Shown here: positions 22,362 through 22,856 of the stretch, piece by piece
Position numbering within the stretch: position 1 is the first letter of the stretch
Layout: each line of letters opens with the position of its first letter
Source: JAJDFU01 sp964640855
GTDB lineage: Bacteria > Bacteroidota > Bacteroidia > Chitinophagales > Saprospiraceae
DNA: 22,856 nt
Direction of reading: 5' to 3'
Assembly (NCBI GenBank): GCA_964640855.1
Contig: CAZXIX010000073.1
Coordinates: forward strand, 1 to 22,856
Position numbers and translations under genes: made by a program
The notes under the pieces: model-generated
Databases searched by the model: none
What the model saw: only the letters and a program-made list of their open reading frames with translations
Told to the model about the DNA's origin: nothing

Positions 22362-22856
22362 ACACTTCGGCATAAAAGCGGATCAGTTTCTGTTCTTCCA
22401 TCTCCCAGCAGAGTTGCTCTGCCGCCCACCGGCATTTTTCGCGTATGGCTACCCGGCGGTCCGGGTCTTGGAGCAAGGCATTCAGCGAAGAGGCTATCGC
22501 GCCGGGGGTTAGCTCATTTACCAGGATCAGGCAATCGAATTCTTTTTGCAGACGAATGTATTCCGGAAAGGCGGGGTTGAGGGATGGAATGCCGGCTTGT
22601 ATGTAGTCGAAGGTTTTGTTGGCCAGGGAATAGTAATAGTTCAATCCCCGGTTTTGAAGCAGGTTCAGGCCGATGGTGGCCTGCCGGGTCAGCTTCGGCA
22701 GATCTTCGGGCAAGACAAAACCCATGAATTTGACTTTGTGGTCCAGCTTCTCCCGGCGGACCAGCTTCCGCAGCTTTTCCGAGAGGTCTCCTTCGCCGGC
22801 CATCCAGAATTCGGCCCCGTTTACGTCTTTCATGGCCAGGATGGCTTCTTCCAGTC
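22351..22856 (-). CDS. GT4-like glycosyltransferase, C-terminal part (5' end beyond the window)
   Basis: Only the C-terminal nucleotide-sugar-binding domain is inside the window. The frame remains open to the window edge (LEEAILA precedes the first visible ATG), so that ATG at 22833 is internal and the gene starts outside. Visible features: EFWMAGEGD (sugar-nucleotide domain strand), VKFMGFVLPEDLPKLTRQATIGLNLL, the NKTFDYIQAGIPSLNP segment (equivalent to the E-x7-E/'KxFEYLAxGxP' region of GT4 enzymes), and a C-terminal helical tail. Together with the convergent GT2 gene it suggests a surface-polysaccharide locus continuing to the right. Confidence 0.85.
   Translation of the reverse strand, partial: LEEAILAMKDVNGAEFWMAGEGDLSEKLRKLVRREKLDHKVKFMGFVLPEDLPKLTRQATIGLNLLQNRGLNYYYSLANKTFDYIQAGIPSLNPAFPEYIRLQKEFDCLILVNELTPGAIASSLNALLQDPDRRVAIREKCRWAAEQLCWEMEEQKLIRFYAEVFKT

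Overview
The window looks like a chromosomal segment of a Bacteroidota bacterium, most plausibly from the Saprospiraceae side of the phylum. Three things suggest this. Start codons mostly lack Shine-Dalgarno sequences. Perfect or near-perfect TAnnTTTG -7 boxes, the Bacteroidota sigma-A type, lie upstream of mqnE and ppdK. The gene content combines futalosine-route menaquinone genes, Rnf and a RAYT/REP element. The lineage is an inference from content; no rRNA is present.

Layout. 48-995: a cyclopropane-fatty-acid synthase gene that keeps its catalytic residues but lacks the last ~57 residues of the family. 996-1760: gene-poor spacer ending in the ppdK terminator. 1761-4493: ppdK (pyruvate, phosphate dikinase), with its own candidate promoter and a perfect 13-bp inverted repeat in the leader. 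4637-11081: a minus-strand Rnf operon in the order rnfC-D-G-E-A, then a small membrane Cys-rich protein, a plant-type ferredoxin-NADP reductase, and a displaced rnfB. 11293-16203: a 1636-residue pyruvate:ferredoxin oxidoreductase with a ferredoxin module fused to its C-terminus and two internal insertions. 16307-16687: a small helical protein of unknown function heading this block. 16859-17904: a REPtron, i.e. a plus-strand RAYT transposase flanked by four copies of a double-hairpin repeat. 17908-18471: msrA. 18760-21364: mqnE - histidine phosphatase - mqnA, tightly overlapped. 21474-22856: two convergent glycosyltransferase genes, the second running off the window.

How it fits together. The main unit is a ferredoxin hub. 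PFOR exchanges electrons with ferredoxin (here partly tethered), Rnf links ferredoxin to NADH and an ion gradient, and the FNR links ferredoxin to NADP(H). PPDK interconverts pyruvate and PEP. Run one way it oxidises pyruvate. Run the other way, with Rnf or FNR making reduced ferredoxin, it could carboxylate acetyl-CoA to pyruvate and feed PEP. The direction cannot be read from sequence.

The features I consider most worth following are the PFOR-ferredoxin fusion inside an Rnf/FNR cluster, the Cys-rich protein that resembles the NQR maturation factor NqrM in architecture, and the RAYT with its GTAG/GTAC-marked palindromes.
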